NCBI RefSeq assembly: GCF_001423105.1
Contig: NZ_LMNV01000002.1
Span: forward strand, 1,877,270 to 1,941,269
Length of the DNA: 64,000 nt
Source: Frondihabitans sp. Leaf304
GTDB lineage: Bacteria; Actinomycetota; Actinomycetes; Actinomycetales; Microbacteriaceae
Direction: 5' to 3'
Shown here: positions 54,173 to 61,960 of the stretch, piece by piece
Layout: each line of letters opens with the position of its first letter
How positions within the stretch are numbered: the first letter of the stretch is position 1
Translations under genes and position numbers: made by a program
The notes under the pieces: model-generated
What the model was told of the DNA's origin: nothing
The model's database searches: none
What the model saw: only the letters and a program-made list of their open reading frames with translations

Positions 54173-54208
54173 AACCCCGTCACGCTGGCAGTGCGTGACG
54201 GGGTTTTG
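54173..54208. terminator. Bidirectional intrinsic terminator
   Basis: AACCCCGTCACGC and GCGTGACGGGGTT form a perfect 13-bp stem with a short loop, followed by TTTTG on the plus strand and preceded by CACAGAA on the other. It lies between convergent genes. Confidence 0.9.
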
Positions 54209-54230
54209 TCATCTCACGAACGGAGAACGA

Positions 54231-54704
54231 TCAGTCGTCCGTTTCGGTAGCGCAGGTAATGGCTTTCTTAGCCGCCGATGATTCGGCGGTGAAGGTGGTC
54301 GCAGCGGCTTTCGCAGCAGTCGAGTTCGACTGTGCATCGCCATTCACGGCGTACAAGGTCGAGTCGAACGACTTGTCCGCCGGATCCTTGTCGGTCGCCC
54401 ACAGCCCGACGACGTCTGACAGGGTTCCGTCTTCACCCAGAGGCGCCGAGACGTACCAGCCCCCGTCGCCTTCGGCGACCCAGCCCACCCGTGCCGGGCC
54501 GGAACTGGAGAGGTCGGTCAGGGCCGCCAGCGTGCTGTCGGAGGCGAGGTCGCAGGCGTTCTTGTTCGCCTGGGCCGGGTTGGTGCGGGAATCCTCGGCA
54601 TCGTTCTGATCGCCCGCCGGGCCGAGGTTCTGGGCGCTGGGGGCACACGCGGAAAGCAGCAGGCCCGCTGCGATGCCGATTCCTACCGCGCCGAAAGACT
54701 TCAC
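54231..54704 (-). CDS. Putative lipoprotein
   Basis: A 157-residue protein with a signal peptide and lipobox (LLLSAC near residue 18). The mature part has two cysteines, CDLASDSTLAAL and the C-terminal ITCATETDD, which may pair. A beta segment contains WVAEGDGGWYVSAPLGEDG. No known domain. GTG at 54704 overlaps the stop of the 44-residue ORF as GTGA. Confidence 0.7.
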   Translation of the reverse strand: MKSFGAVGIGIAAGLLLSACAPSAQNLGPAGDQNDAEDSRTNPAQANKNACDLASDSTLAALTDLSSSGPARVGWVAEGDGGWYVSAPLGEDGTLSDVVGLWATDKDPADKSFDSTLYAVNGDAQSNSTAAKAAATTFTAESSAAKKAITCATETDD

Positions 54705-54835
54705 AGCGCGGACGCTCCGTCGAGGTGGAGGGTGAGACCGGACGGGTTGTCGATTGGTGCGCCGTCCGGGTCTGTCCCCGTCTCCGGGTCTACCTCGTCC
54801 GGCTCGGGAACGGAGGTGGGCCTCGGGTCGCTCAT
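54701..54835 (-). CDS. Tiny acidic protein in an overlapping trio
   Basis: A 44-residue ORF (MSDPRPTSVPEPDEVDPE...) rich in Pro, Asp and Glu with no domain. Its start overlaps the previous stop (ATGA) and its stop overlaps the lipoprotein start (GTGA), which is the main evidence that it is translated. It has no signal peptide. Confidence 0.5.
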   Translation of the reverse strand: MSDPRPTSVPEPDEVDPETGTDPDGAPIDNPSGLTLHLDGASAL

Positions 54836-55014
54836 TCGGGCTCACCGCCCGACGTCGTGTCGCTGTCCTTACCAGGGTCTTTCGTGGCGTCGCCGGACGG
54901 TGACCCATCGGCGAGATTTTCGGTGTGCTTCTTCTGCTCCTCCGTCGGGTGCGAAGAGCCGTCGGGCGTGTCGCTGTTTCCTGAAGTAGTCAGAAAACGA
55001 CCGTACGCTCGCAT
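54832..55014 (-). CDS. Small hydrophilic protein, first of the trio
   Basis: A 60-residue ORF from the ATG at 55014 (MRAYGRFLTTSGNSD...), rich in Asp, Gly, Ser and Lys and ending SGGEPE. It could start earlier. The stop overlaps the next ORF as ATGA. It diverges from the 55224 gene. No function can be suggested. Confidence 0.5.
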   Translation of the reverse strand: MRAYGRFLTTSGNSDTPDGSSHPTEEQKKHTENLADGSPSGDATKDPGKDSDTTSGGEPE

Positions 55015-55223
55015 GCCGATCCCGCGACCGGGCTTGACCCGGCCAGATCTCCTCCGACTACGGCGCCACACGGACGTCGTCAACTCATCCGGGAACCCTG
55101 CAGCCACAACAGCCGGGCAGTCACCTGTCCCCCGGTCCGCGCCTTCCGCCCGAGCCGGCAGAATTGTCCTGTCGGCTGTACCTGCATCAGCGCTACAGCC
55201 GACGCCCGTGTACCGTGCACCGC

Positions 55224-55574
55224 ATGACTGGCTCGCCTCCGGCACAACCCGACCCGAACTCCGACCTCACTCAGGCGGGTCTTGTGGTCATCGCGGAGGC
55301 CACGGCACTCCATGACGATGACCCGGTCGTTATCGACGCCGCCCGTGAGAACCTCCTCGACACCGTCGACGAACTCGTCGACGAGCCCCTCACACCACGC
55401 CAGGAGGAAGTGGTCGAAGCCATTTCGATCGCGGCCGGCACGCTTACGGCTGGACTGTCCGGAGCCCTGGCCAGCGTCCGAGAAAAGCCCGTCGCAGACG
55501 TCCTCACTGGTGCCGCCGCCACCCTGTTCACCCCAAATAATCCGCGTCCCGGAGATGCTTCCACCGGGGAGTAG
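55224..55574 (+). CDS. Hypothetical helical protein
   Basis: A 116-residue protein rich in Ala, Asp and Glu, mostly helical, with a hydrophobic stretch near residues 70-85 (GTLTAGLSGALASV). The ATG at 55224 follows a GTGCACC region. I recognise no domain. It lies between two other small genes in the accessory stretch. Confidence 0.6.
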   Translation: MTGSPPAQPDPNSDLTQAGLVVIAEATALHDDDPVVIDAARENLLDTVDELVDEPLTPRQEEVVEAISIAAGTLTAGLSGALASVREKPVADVLTGAAATLFTPNNPRPGDASTGE

Positions 55575-55662
55575 AGGGCATGGGGAGCCGGCCGTTCATG
55601 CACCGAACCTTCTGTGATCCGAACTCCCGCGGCCTTTAGCGCCTGGAATCCGCCTCCAGCGT

Positions 55663-56082
55663 TCACTCCTGACGCTTCTCCCCTGCCAACGGCCGGGCTG
55701 CACGCGGTTTCCCCGCGGGAACGCGGTCGTGGGCCCAATCAACCGGGTTGCCGCTGGTCCCGGGCAGTTCCGTGGTGCTATCGCGCGGGGGTTCGTCGAC
55801 GGCGTAGAGACCCCGGCCAGAGTCGGCTGCCTCGTAGAGGGCAGCAAGCCAGGTGGGATTGATCTTGGGCATCCGGCCGCCCGCGAATTTGAACCGCAAC
55901 CCGATGTTCGGGGACAGCCAGACGGTCGCGCGGCCGTCGCCCGTCTCAGCAGGTTCCCGCCACGAGAACATCAAGGACTCGTTTTTGCGGAATTTGTTCA
56001 CGATGACGATTTGCAGATGGGCGAGGAGACGGTCTTCGACTTTGAATTCGAGGATTTCCCCGTCGTAAACGATGTAACCCAT
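55663..56082 (-). CDS. Microbacteriaceae-type small protein (DUF7882-like)
   Basis: A 139-residue protein beginning MGYIVYDGEILEFKVEDRLL, then AHLQIVIVNKFRKNESLMF. This pattern matches a small protein family common in Microbacteriaceae (recently named DUF7882). It has a Trp-containing beta domain and a basic C-terminal tail. Start 56082 is chosen for this conserved N-terminus. The function is unknown. Confidence 0.72.
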   Translation of the reverse strand: MGYIVYDGEILEFKVEDRLLAHLQIVIVNKFRKNESLMFSWREPAETGDGRATVWLSPNIGLRFKFAGGRMPKINPTWLAALYEAADSGRGLYAVDEPPRDSTTELPGTSGNPVDWAHDRVPAGKPRAARPLAGEKRQE

Positions 56083-56389
56083 GGGTGGGGAGCTGCTTTC
56101 GTGCACGGCCTCGTCGTCGTCCGACGGGGTCTGGGCCGGGAGAGATGTGCGGGTGACACCCTCGCACTGCGCCGTTGCTCCGCATCGCCGCACCGAAATG
56201 GTGGTTGTGAACCACGCTCAGGGTCGTGGTCGGCAGGAGCTCTCCTCTACCACGGGAGCGTAGACCGCTCTCCGGTGATGCGGTGGGGTGCGGTGCAGTC
56301 CACCTTTCTCTTTCCTTGGCATCTGCTGAGCCATTTCGCTACTGTTTTCGAGAGCCAAGGCCGGCTCGTTGCGATCAGGGAGCAACGCG
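56083..56389. other. 307-bp interval, no gene seen
   Basis: This region between the DUF7882-like gene and the CPBP gene contains no credible ORF or striking repeat. It is probably the promoter region for both. Confidence 0.5.
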
Positions 56390-57184
56390 ATGTCATCGAC
56401 CGAAGCAGTGGATTCTCCGACCCCACCAGCGGACACCGACCAGAGATACGGCCGAGCGGTAGAGCGGCCGGACAGCGAGGATTTCCCGTTCTACAACGGT
56501 GTCCCGTTCGAGCTGGCGATCTGGAAGTGGATCGTCGTCATCCTCGGCTGCGCCGCCGGAATTGCGGTGCTCATCTTCTATCCGGCGACGAATAATGTGC
56601 AGGCGTTGGTCTCGCGATTCCTCTTCCCCGCGATCCAGCTGGCGGTGTTCATCGCCTTCACGCGAGGCCAATGGCACAGGATCTTGCGGCGGCTTCGCCC
56701 CCGCGACTTCGGCCTGATGATCCTGTTCGCTGTGCTGAACTTCGTCGTTTCGTTCCTGGTCGGCATCATCGTGAAGGTGTTCTTCGGCGCGAACGCTAAC
56801 CCGGCAGCGGACGGCATTCATGGTGTCGGGGAGACATTTGCCTTCTACCTTGGTACAGCCGTGCAAATCTTCGGCGAGGAGCTGTTCACGATCCTGCCGT
56901 TCCTTGCCGTCATGGCGTTCTGCGCCAAGGCCGGTCTCTCCCGGAAGAACGCCCTCCTCATTGCCTGGTTCGTGACAGCCGCGTGGTTCGGCGCGGCACA
57001 CCTGCCGACCTATCAGTGGAACTTCGCGCAGGCGTTCCTGATCATCGGCGTCGCCCGGCTCGTGCTGACTCTGGCCTACATCCGGACCAAGAACATCCTC
57101 GTCAGCACAGGGGCGCACATCCTCAACGACTGGGCGATCTTCACTGTGGCGCTCCTCGCGGCTTCCGCGGCGGCGGCGCGATGA
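56390..57184 (+). CDS. CPBP-type intramembrane metalloprotease
   Basis: A 264-residue membrane protein with about six to seven helices. The CPBP (Abi/CAAX) motifs are visible: FGEELFTILPF (Glu-Glu) near residue 162, FGAAHLPTYQWN near 203 and GAHILNDW near 242. Some members cleave prenylated proteins or mature bacteriocins, and others have uncertain substrates. ATG at 56390 follows AGGGAG. A hydrophilic N-terminus of about 45 residues precedes the first helix. Confidence 0.87.
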   Translation: MSSTEAVDSPTPPADTDQRYGRAVERPDSEDFPFYNGVPFELAIWKWIVVILGCAAGIAVLIFYPATNNVQALVSRFLFPAIQLAVFIAFTRGQWHRILRRLRPRDFGLMILFAVLNFVVSFLVGIIVKVFFGANANPAADGIHGVGETFAFYLGTAVQIFGEELFTILPFLAVMAFCAKAGLSRKNALLIAWFVTAAWFGAAHLPTYQWNFAQAFLIIGVARLVLTLAYIRTKNILVSTGAHILNDWAIFTVALLAASAAAAR

Positions 57185-57259
57185 GCGCTACGGCACCCCC
57201 AAAGGCCCGCGGACGGCAATGCCTGGGGCTCACCGCCGGAGCCGGCGTAGGTTCGAGGT

Positions 57260-57457
57260 ATGAGCGATAGCGAACAGACCGCACCGATGATGGACGGTAG
57301 CAACGAGGCCACGAACAAAGACAAGCTTTTGGGCCTCATCGAGCAGGTCGAGCACGATCACGGCTCCGAGGGGGCCGCAGCGATGTCCGATCAGCTCCAC
57401 GACCGGATGGACGAGACGAAGGTGGAGCCGGAGGGGCCAGGCGACCTCGAGGAGTAA
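57260..57457 (+). CDS. Small acidic protein
   Basis: A 65-residue, highly acidic and helical ORF with KLLGLIEQVEHDHGSEGAAA in the middle and a Glu-rich tail. No domain is known. It ends 9 bp before the GPP34 stop, which lies on the opposite strand. The coding call rests on codon pattern and size only. Confidence 0.5.
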   Translation: MSDSEQTAPMMDGSNEATNKDKLLGLIEQVEHDHGSEGAAAMSDQLHDRMDETKVEPEGPGDLEE

Positions 57458-57466
57458 CTCCGCCCC

Positions 57467-58117
57467 CTAGCTGCCGCCGTCGCCGCCTGCTCCTCCCCCT
57501 CCGATCATGCCCGCATCCGACGACGACCGCTTCTCGGCAATCGACGCTCGGACTGCGCGGGCGACGTCGACGTCTCGAAACGGCTTGAGGCGATGGCGGT
57601 CGACCGGTCCGACGACCTGCCTCAGCAGTCCGGCGGCGTCGCAGAGGCCGACCAGGGCCGAACCACGATCCGGAACAGGTCCTTTTGCGACGAGTGCGTT
57701 GTGGATCGACTCCACCGCTTCTCCTCGAGCTCGCGTGTTGACGACCGGGTAGCGCGTCGTCGGAAACAGGCCCAGGATCCGATGGGTGCGAGCCTCGACG
57801 TCACCGTGCGTCACGAGCGTGCCCATGACGTCCTCGCGAACACCCGACCTCTCCAGACGTGCCACCCACCGGCGAACGGACCGCGGCTTGGGGTCGCTCG
57901 CCATGGAGGCGAGCGCTCGATCGAGGACGAAGTCGCCGAGCGGTGAATGGTCGACGACGACGAGCTTGCCCCGCTCGTCGCGAACGATCCTTCGCTCGAT
58001 CAGCAGGTCTGCCAGGAGGGCTCCTGCGAGTGCCGCGCGGGCTGCCACGGCGTCGACGCGCGACTTCCCGGTCTCCGGCTCACGGATGAGCAGTTCCAGT
58101 TCTTGTGCGATCCCCAC
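57467..58117 (-). CDS. GPP34 (GOLPH3-type) protein
   Basis: A 216-residue protein of the Golgi phosphoprotein 3 family. The start reads VGIAQELELLIREPETG, then AAGALLADLLIERRI-like helices and VVDHSPLGDFVLD follow, all family features. In eukaryotes the family binds PI4P and sorts enzymes; bacterial roles are unknown. The C-terminus ends in a Gly-rich tail. GTG at 58117 is used because the upstream frame is covered by the FAD oxidoreductase. Confidence 0.85.
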   Translation of the reverse strand: MGIAQELELLIREPETGKSRVDAVAARAALAGALLADLLIERRIVRDERGKLVVVDHSPLGDFVLDRALASMASDPKPRSVRRWVARLERSGVREDVMGTLVTHGDVEARTHRILGLFPTTRYPVVNTRARGEAVESIHNALVAKGPVPDRGSALVGLCDAAGLLRQVVGPVDRHRLKPFRDVDVARAVRASIAEKRSSSDAGMIGGGGAGGDGGS

Positions 58118-58170
58118 GTTCCTATCCTGCCCTGCGGCACGCTCCGCACCTACGGTAGAAGGACGTCGAA

Positions 58171-58186
58171 GAAGGAGCGGACCATC
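58171..58186 (+). promoter_or_regulatory. Ribosome site with apparent ATC start codon
   Basis: GAAGGAG (58171-58177) stands about 6 bp before ATC (58184-58186), exactly where a start codon should be. No ATG, GTG or TTG is in frame nearby apart from one inside the FAD motif downstream and a TTG far upstream within the neighbouring gene. Confidence 0.55.
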
Positions 58187-59311
58187 GAACACGTCGACAC
58201 CCTCGTCATCGGTGGCGGAGCCATGGGCTCCGCAACGGCCTGGGCTCTCGCTCGAGCAGGCCGCGAGGTCGTGCTGGCCGAGCGTTTCACGCCGGGCCAT
58301 GCGAACGGCGCCTCGCACGGCGAGTTCCGCAACTTCAACGTCGCCTACGCCGAGCCCGACTATGTCGCGATGCTCGTCGAAGCACGACGTCTCTGGGGCG
58401 AGCTCGAGGACGAGTCGGGCGAGAAGCTGCTCGACCTCGTCGGGCTCGTCAATCACGGCGAGGGCCCCGATGCGCGCTTCGACGCCGTGCACGCGCAGCT
58501 CGAGGGCGCCGGCATCGCCTCGGAGTTTCTCGCACCCGAAGCCGCGCACGACCGCTGGCCGGGCATGCGGTTCGACACCCGCGTGCTGTTCTCCCCCGAG
58601 TCCGGTCGGGTCCGGGCCGACGATTCGGTCGTCGCCCTGCAGCGCGCCGCGCAGGGGCATGGCGCCGACATCCGTCATGAGACCCGCGCCGTCGCCATCC
58701 GACTCCTCACCGACGATCTCGCCGAGGTCGAGCTGGAGAGGGACGGGGTCGTCGAGACGATCCGAGCACGGTCGGTCGTGGTGACCGCGGGAGCGTGGAC
58801 GGAGAAGCTGCTCGGCGGGCTCATCCCGCTACCCCGGCTGATCGTGACGCAGGAGCAGCCCGCTCACTTCGCGGTCTCGGATCCTGCGCTCGTCAGCACC
58901 TGGCCGTCGTTCAACCACCTGCGCGACCGCGGTCGCGACGACTACTGGTACAGCGACGTCTACGGCATGCTGACCCCGGCCGAGGGCGTCAAGGTCGGCT
59001 GGCACGGCACCGGGCTCGAGATCGACCCTGACGCGCGCACCTTCGAGTCGGAGCCGGTGCAGCTCGCGGCCCTGCGCCGCTACGCCGCCGAGTGGTTGCC
59101 GGGCGTCGACCCCGACGCGTTCGTCGAGATCAGCTGCACGTACACGTCGACCGACACCACCGACTTCGTGCTCGACCGGGTCGGGCCGGTCACGATCGGC
59201 GCGGGCTTCTCGGGCCACGGGTTCAAGTTCACGCCGACGGTGGGCCGGATCCTTGCCGATCTTGCGATGGGCCGTTCGCGACCCGCCGCCCGCTTTTCGC
59301 TCGGCTCGTAG
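58184..59311 (+). CDS. FAD-dependent amine/sarcosine oxidase-like protein
   Basis: A 375-residue flavoprotein of the DAO/sarcosine oxidase group. The FAD loop VIGGGAMGSATAWALA begins near residue 7, followed by the AERFTPGHANGASHG region typical of monomeric sarcosine and N-methyltryptophan oxidases. C-terminal GAGFSGHGFKFTPTVGRILA binds the flavin. The covalent-FAD Cys of sarcosine oxidase is not obvious (CTYTS and GFSGHG only). The start is an apparent ATC at good distance from GAAGGAG. The substrate is probably a secondary amine. Confidence 0.85.
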   Translation: MEHVDTLVIGGGAMGSATAWALARAGREVVLAERFTPGHANGASHGEFRNFNVAYAEPDYVAMLVEARRLWGELEDESGEKLLDLVGLVNHGEGPDARFDAVHAQLEGAGIASEFLAPEAAHDRWPGMRFDTRVLFSPESGRVRADDSVVALQRAAQGHGADIRHETRAVAIRLLTDDLAEVELERDGVVETIRARSVVVTAGAWTEKLLGGLIPLPRLIVTQEQPAHFAVSDPALVSTWPSFNHLRDRGRDDYWYSDVYGMLTPAEGVKVGWHGTGLEIDPDARTFESEPVQLAALRRYAAEWLPGVDPDAFVEISCTYTSTDTTDFVLDRVGPVTIGAGFSGHGFKFTPTVGRILADLAMGRSRPAARFSLGS

Positions 59312-59417
59312 CGCGGCGGAGCGGGTTCCTACACCGGTGTACCGCTTCAGACCCGTCGCGTCGGCTCACACCCGCCCACGCGGCATAAACCCTCGGCCGC
59401 GGCGTGCCGTTTCTGCC

Positions 59418-59530
59418 GGCGATGCGGGTCTGTGCCGATCACCGTGTCTGTGCCGATCGTGCGGGTCTGTGCCGATCGTGCGGGTCTGTGCCGATCGTGC
59501 GGGTCTGTGCCAATCGTGCGGGTCAGTGCC
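59418..59530. repeat. 19-bp tandem repeat
   Basis: The unit TCTGTGCCGATCGTGCGGG is repeated about five to six times, partly degenerate at both ends. It lies between the convergent FAD oxidoreductase and RibD-like genes, in a 240-bp non-coding interval. It has no spacers, so it is not a CRISPR. Confidence 0.9.
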
Positions 59531-59551
59531 GCGCCGGAGGGCAAGCACGCC

Positions 59552-60325
59552 TCAGCGCACCCGCGTGTACTGCGTCAACAGCATCCCCGACGCGTGCAGC
59601 ACGTGGTCGAGTCGCATGGCGCGCAGGTCGATCGGCGCCGCTTCGCCCGGCCGCACGGCAATCCGCGGCCCGGATCCACCCTCGAGCGACGGACTGATCG
59701 TCAGGCACAGCGCGTCGAGCACGTCGGCCTCGATCAGGGCTCCCAGCAGCGAGGGGCCACCCTCGCAGTGCATCTGCGTGAGGCCCCGCGCGACGAGCGA
59801 CTCGACGATCAGCCCGGGCTCCACCGTCGCGGAACCGCAGTCGATCACGTCGGCGACCTTCGAGAGCGCTCGGCGCCGACCCGCGTCGGCCGATGCGGCC
59901 GTCAGCACCAGCGGCCGCACGGGGCTCTGGGCGAAGAATTCCGATTCAGGATCCGGCGACAGTCGCCCGGTCACCACGGCCACCGCCGGGTGGGGTGCGA
60001 GCCCGTTCGCCGCGCGCCAGGCACTGGCCGCCGCGGATACGAGAGGCCCGGCGTAGCCCTCGGCTGCGACAGTGCCGGCCGCCACGACGATGACGTCGCA
60101 GAGCTGACGCATCAGGTCGAAGACGGTGCGGTCGGCGGGGCCGCCGAGACTGCCGCTCAGCCCCTCCGCAGTCGCCGAGCCGTCGATGCTCGCGACGAAG
60201 TTCGCGCGAAGGCGCGGCACGGCGCGATCGGCCGGCGCCAGCAGGGCGAGAAGAGCGTCGTCGTCGAGAGCGGCCACCGCCGTCGGAAAGATCTGGCCGA
60301 TCGGCCCGTCGCCCGCCCCACTCAT
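59552..60325 (-). CDS. RibD C-terminal-like pyrimidine reductase
   Basis: A 257-residue protein of the RibD_C/dihydrofolate-reductase-like fold. NFVASIDGSATAEG near residue 40 and AGTVAAEGYAGPL near 98 are substrate and cofactor regions, and CEGGPSLLGALIEADVLDAL near 190 is the diagnostic GGPSLLG motif. It overlaps folP by 4 bp. It could be a riboflavin pathway reductase or a DHFR-like enzyme acting on a pterin, since its neighbours make pterins. Confidence 0.85.
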   Translation of the reverse strand: MSGAGDGPIGQIFPTAVAALDDDALLALLAPADRAVPRLRANFVASIDGSATAEGLSGSLGGPADRTVFDLMRQLCDVIVVAAGTVAAEGYAGPLVSAAASAWRAANGLAPHPAVAVVTGRLSPDPESEFFAQSPVRPLVLTAASADAGRRRALSKVADVIDCGSATVEPGLIVESLVARGLTQMHCEGGPSLLGALIEADVLDALCLTISPSLEGGSGPRIAVRPGEAAPIDLRAMRLDHVLHASGMLLTQYTRVR

Positions 60326-61230
60326 AGGTTGTGCACCGGGTTGACGGGCTCGCGCCAGCCGAGAATCGCCTCGACCATGCGGAGGGCGTCGATCGATTCG
60401 CGCACGGCATGCATGCGCACGATGCGAGCGCCGAACAGGGCACACGCCGTCGCCGCCGCGAGCGAGCCGGCAAGGCGTTCGGGCTTGTCGCGACCGAGGC
60501 TCTCACCGATGAAGTCTTTGTTCGAGACTGCGGCGAGCACCGGCAGGCCAAGAGTCGTGAACTCGGCGAAACGACGTGTGATCTCGAGCGTCTGCGCCGT
60601 GTTTTTGTTGAGGTCGTGGCCGGGATCGACGATGAGCCGACTCTCGGGAATGCCCCGAGAGAGGGCGAGGTCGACTCGGGAGCGCAACCGGTCGAGCACC
60701 TCCCGGGTGACGTCGGCATACTGCGGCCGCGGATACGGCTGGCGAGGTGCCGCGAGCGAGTGGGTGAGCACGAGCGTCGCGCCGCTGTCGGCGACGACGT
60801 CGGCGAGGCGCGGGTCGGCGAGCCCCGTCGTGTCGTTGATGACGCCCGCACCGGCCGCGATGGCCGACTCGGCTACATCGGCTCGGAAGGTATCGACCGA
60901 GATGACGACGTCAGACTGCTCGGCGAGCGCGGCGACCACCGGCACGACCCGGTTCGCCTCCTCCGCGGACGGCAGCTCGGGGCCGGGCGCGAACGGCACT
61001 CCCCCGATATCGACCCAGTCGGCGCCGTCGTCGGCGGCACGGACCGCCGCGGCCACGGCGCTGTCGAGCGCAAAGGTCGCCCCCTGGTCGAAGAACGAGT
61101 CGGGGGTGCGATTGACGATGGCCATGACGGCGATCTGCCGGTCGAAGTCGAACGTGCGTCGGCCGATCCGGCGCACTGGCGTCGTGAGGGCCGGAGGCAC
61201 GAAGCCTCTCGGCATCACCGTCTCGCTCAT
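60322..61230 (-). CDS. folP: FolP-like dihydropteroate synthase (divergent)
   Basis: A 302-residue TIM-barrel pterin-binding enzyme. The family blocks are present but altered: NRTPDSFFD replaces NVTPDSFSD, DIGGVPFAPGPE replaces DIGGESTRPG, DPGHDLNKN replaces the DPGIGFGK loop, and SNKDFIGESLG stands for SRKSFIG. The segment VLTHSLAAP lacks the usual MHM. These differences resemble mycobacterial FolP2-type paralogs that do not act as normal DHPS. It overlaps folE-like and RibD-like genes by 4 bp each. Confidence 0.82.
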   Translation of the reverse strand: MSETVMPRGFVPPALTTPVRRIGRRTFDFDRQIAVMAIVNRTPDSFFDQGATFALDSAVAAAVRAADDGADWVDIGGVPFAPGPELPSAEEANRVVPVVAALAEQSDVVISVDTFRADVAESAIAAGAGVINDTTGLADPRLADVVADSGATLVLTHSLAAPRQPYPRPQYADVTREVLDRLRSRVDLALSRGIPESRLIVDPGHDLNKNTAQTLEITRRFAEFTTLGLPVLAAVSNKDFIGESLGRDKPERLAGSLAAATACALFGARIVRMHAVRESIDALRMVEAILGWREPVNPVHNL

Positions 61231-61811
61231 GCGGCCGGCCCACCGATCAACGCGATGGCTTCGGCCCGCCCCGCGGGGTCGGACAGGGTGCCCCGACTCG
61301 CGACCGTCACCGTAGAACTGTGGGTCTGGCGAGCGCCCCGGGTCGTCACGCAGCCGTGAACGGCGTCGAGCACGACCAGCACGCCCGCCGGAGCGACCGC
61401 GTCGTCGAGGGCCCGCACGATGTCTTCGCCCAGGCGCTCCTGCAGGAGCGGCCGCGATGCAAGAGCGTCGACGAGGCCGGGGATGCGACCGAGGCCGACG
61501 ATTTGCGCCCCGGGAACGTAGGCGACGTGAGCGACGCCGACAAACGGCAGGAGGTGGTGCTCACAGACCGAGCGGAACTCGATGTCGCGGACGATGACGA
61601 GTTCGCCGAGCTCGCCCGATTCGGCCGGAACAACGCTGGTGCCCATGAGGGCGGAGACATCCACGTCGAGCCCCGAGAAGAACTCCTCGTAGGCGTCGGC
61701 GACTCGCCGGGGCGTGTCGACGAGGCCCGGCCGAGCCGGGTCGTCGCCGATGGCGGCCAAGATCTCGGCCACCGCGGCCTCGATTCTCGGGCGGTCGAAA
61801 CGTGTCGTCAT
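61227..61811 (-). CDS. folE: GTP cyclohydrolase I
   Basis: A 194-residue GTP cyclohydrolase I that makes dihydroneopterin triphosphate. RSVCEHHLLPFVGVAHVAYV near residue 75 supplies zinc ligands. The second zinc region reads HGCVTTRGARQTHSSTV, where most enzymes have HxCMxMRG, so it is divergent but keeps the Cys. ATG at 61811 is chosen because the upstream frame has no homology. It heads a three-gene pterin cluster lacking folB and folK. Confidence 0.87.
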   Translation of the reverse strand: MTTRFDRPRIEAAVAEILAAIGDDPARPGLVDTPRRVADAYEEFFSGLDVDVSALMGTSVVPAESGELGELVIVRDIEFRSVCEHHLLPFVGVAHVAYVPGAQIVGLGRIPGLVDALASRPLLQERLGEDIVRALDDAVAPAGVLVVLDAVHGCVTTRGARQTHSSTVTVASRGTLSDPAGRAEAIALIGGPAA

Positions 61812-61960
61812 AGCCGTGCTGTACCCCTTGCCGTACCCCGTGGAACCGGGATCCTCGCGACGAAGATTACCCCCGACCACCGACAGATCGGCTCGAAGCC
61901 CCACCCCAGAAGCGCCGGGCGGTCTCGTCGCGAGCCCAGCCCGTACCCCTGGCTCCGCCG

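Noticed and set aside
57467-58678. Long reading of the GPP34 gene to 58678
   Set aside because: The upstream part is antisense to the FAD oxidoreductase, and GPP34 homology begins at 58117.
59418-59530. Possible CRISPR array
   Set aside because: The 19-bp units are contiguous without unique spacers, and no cas gene is present.
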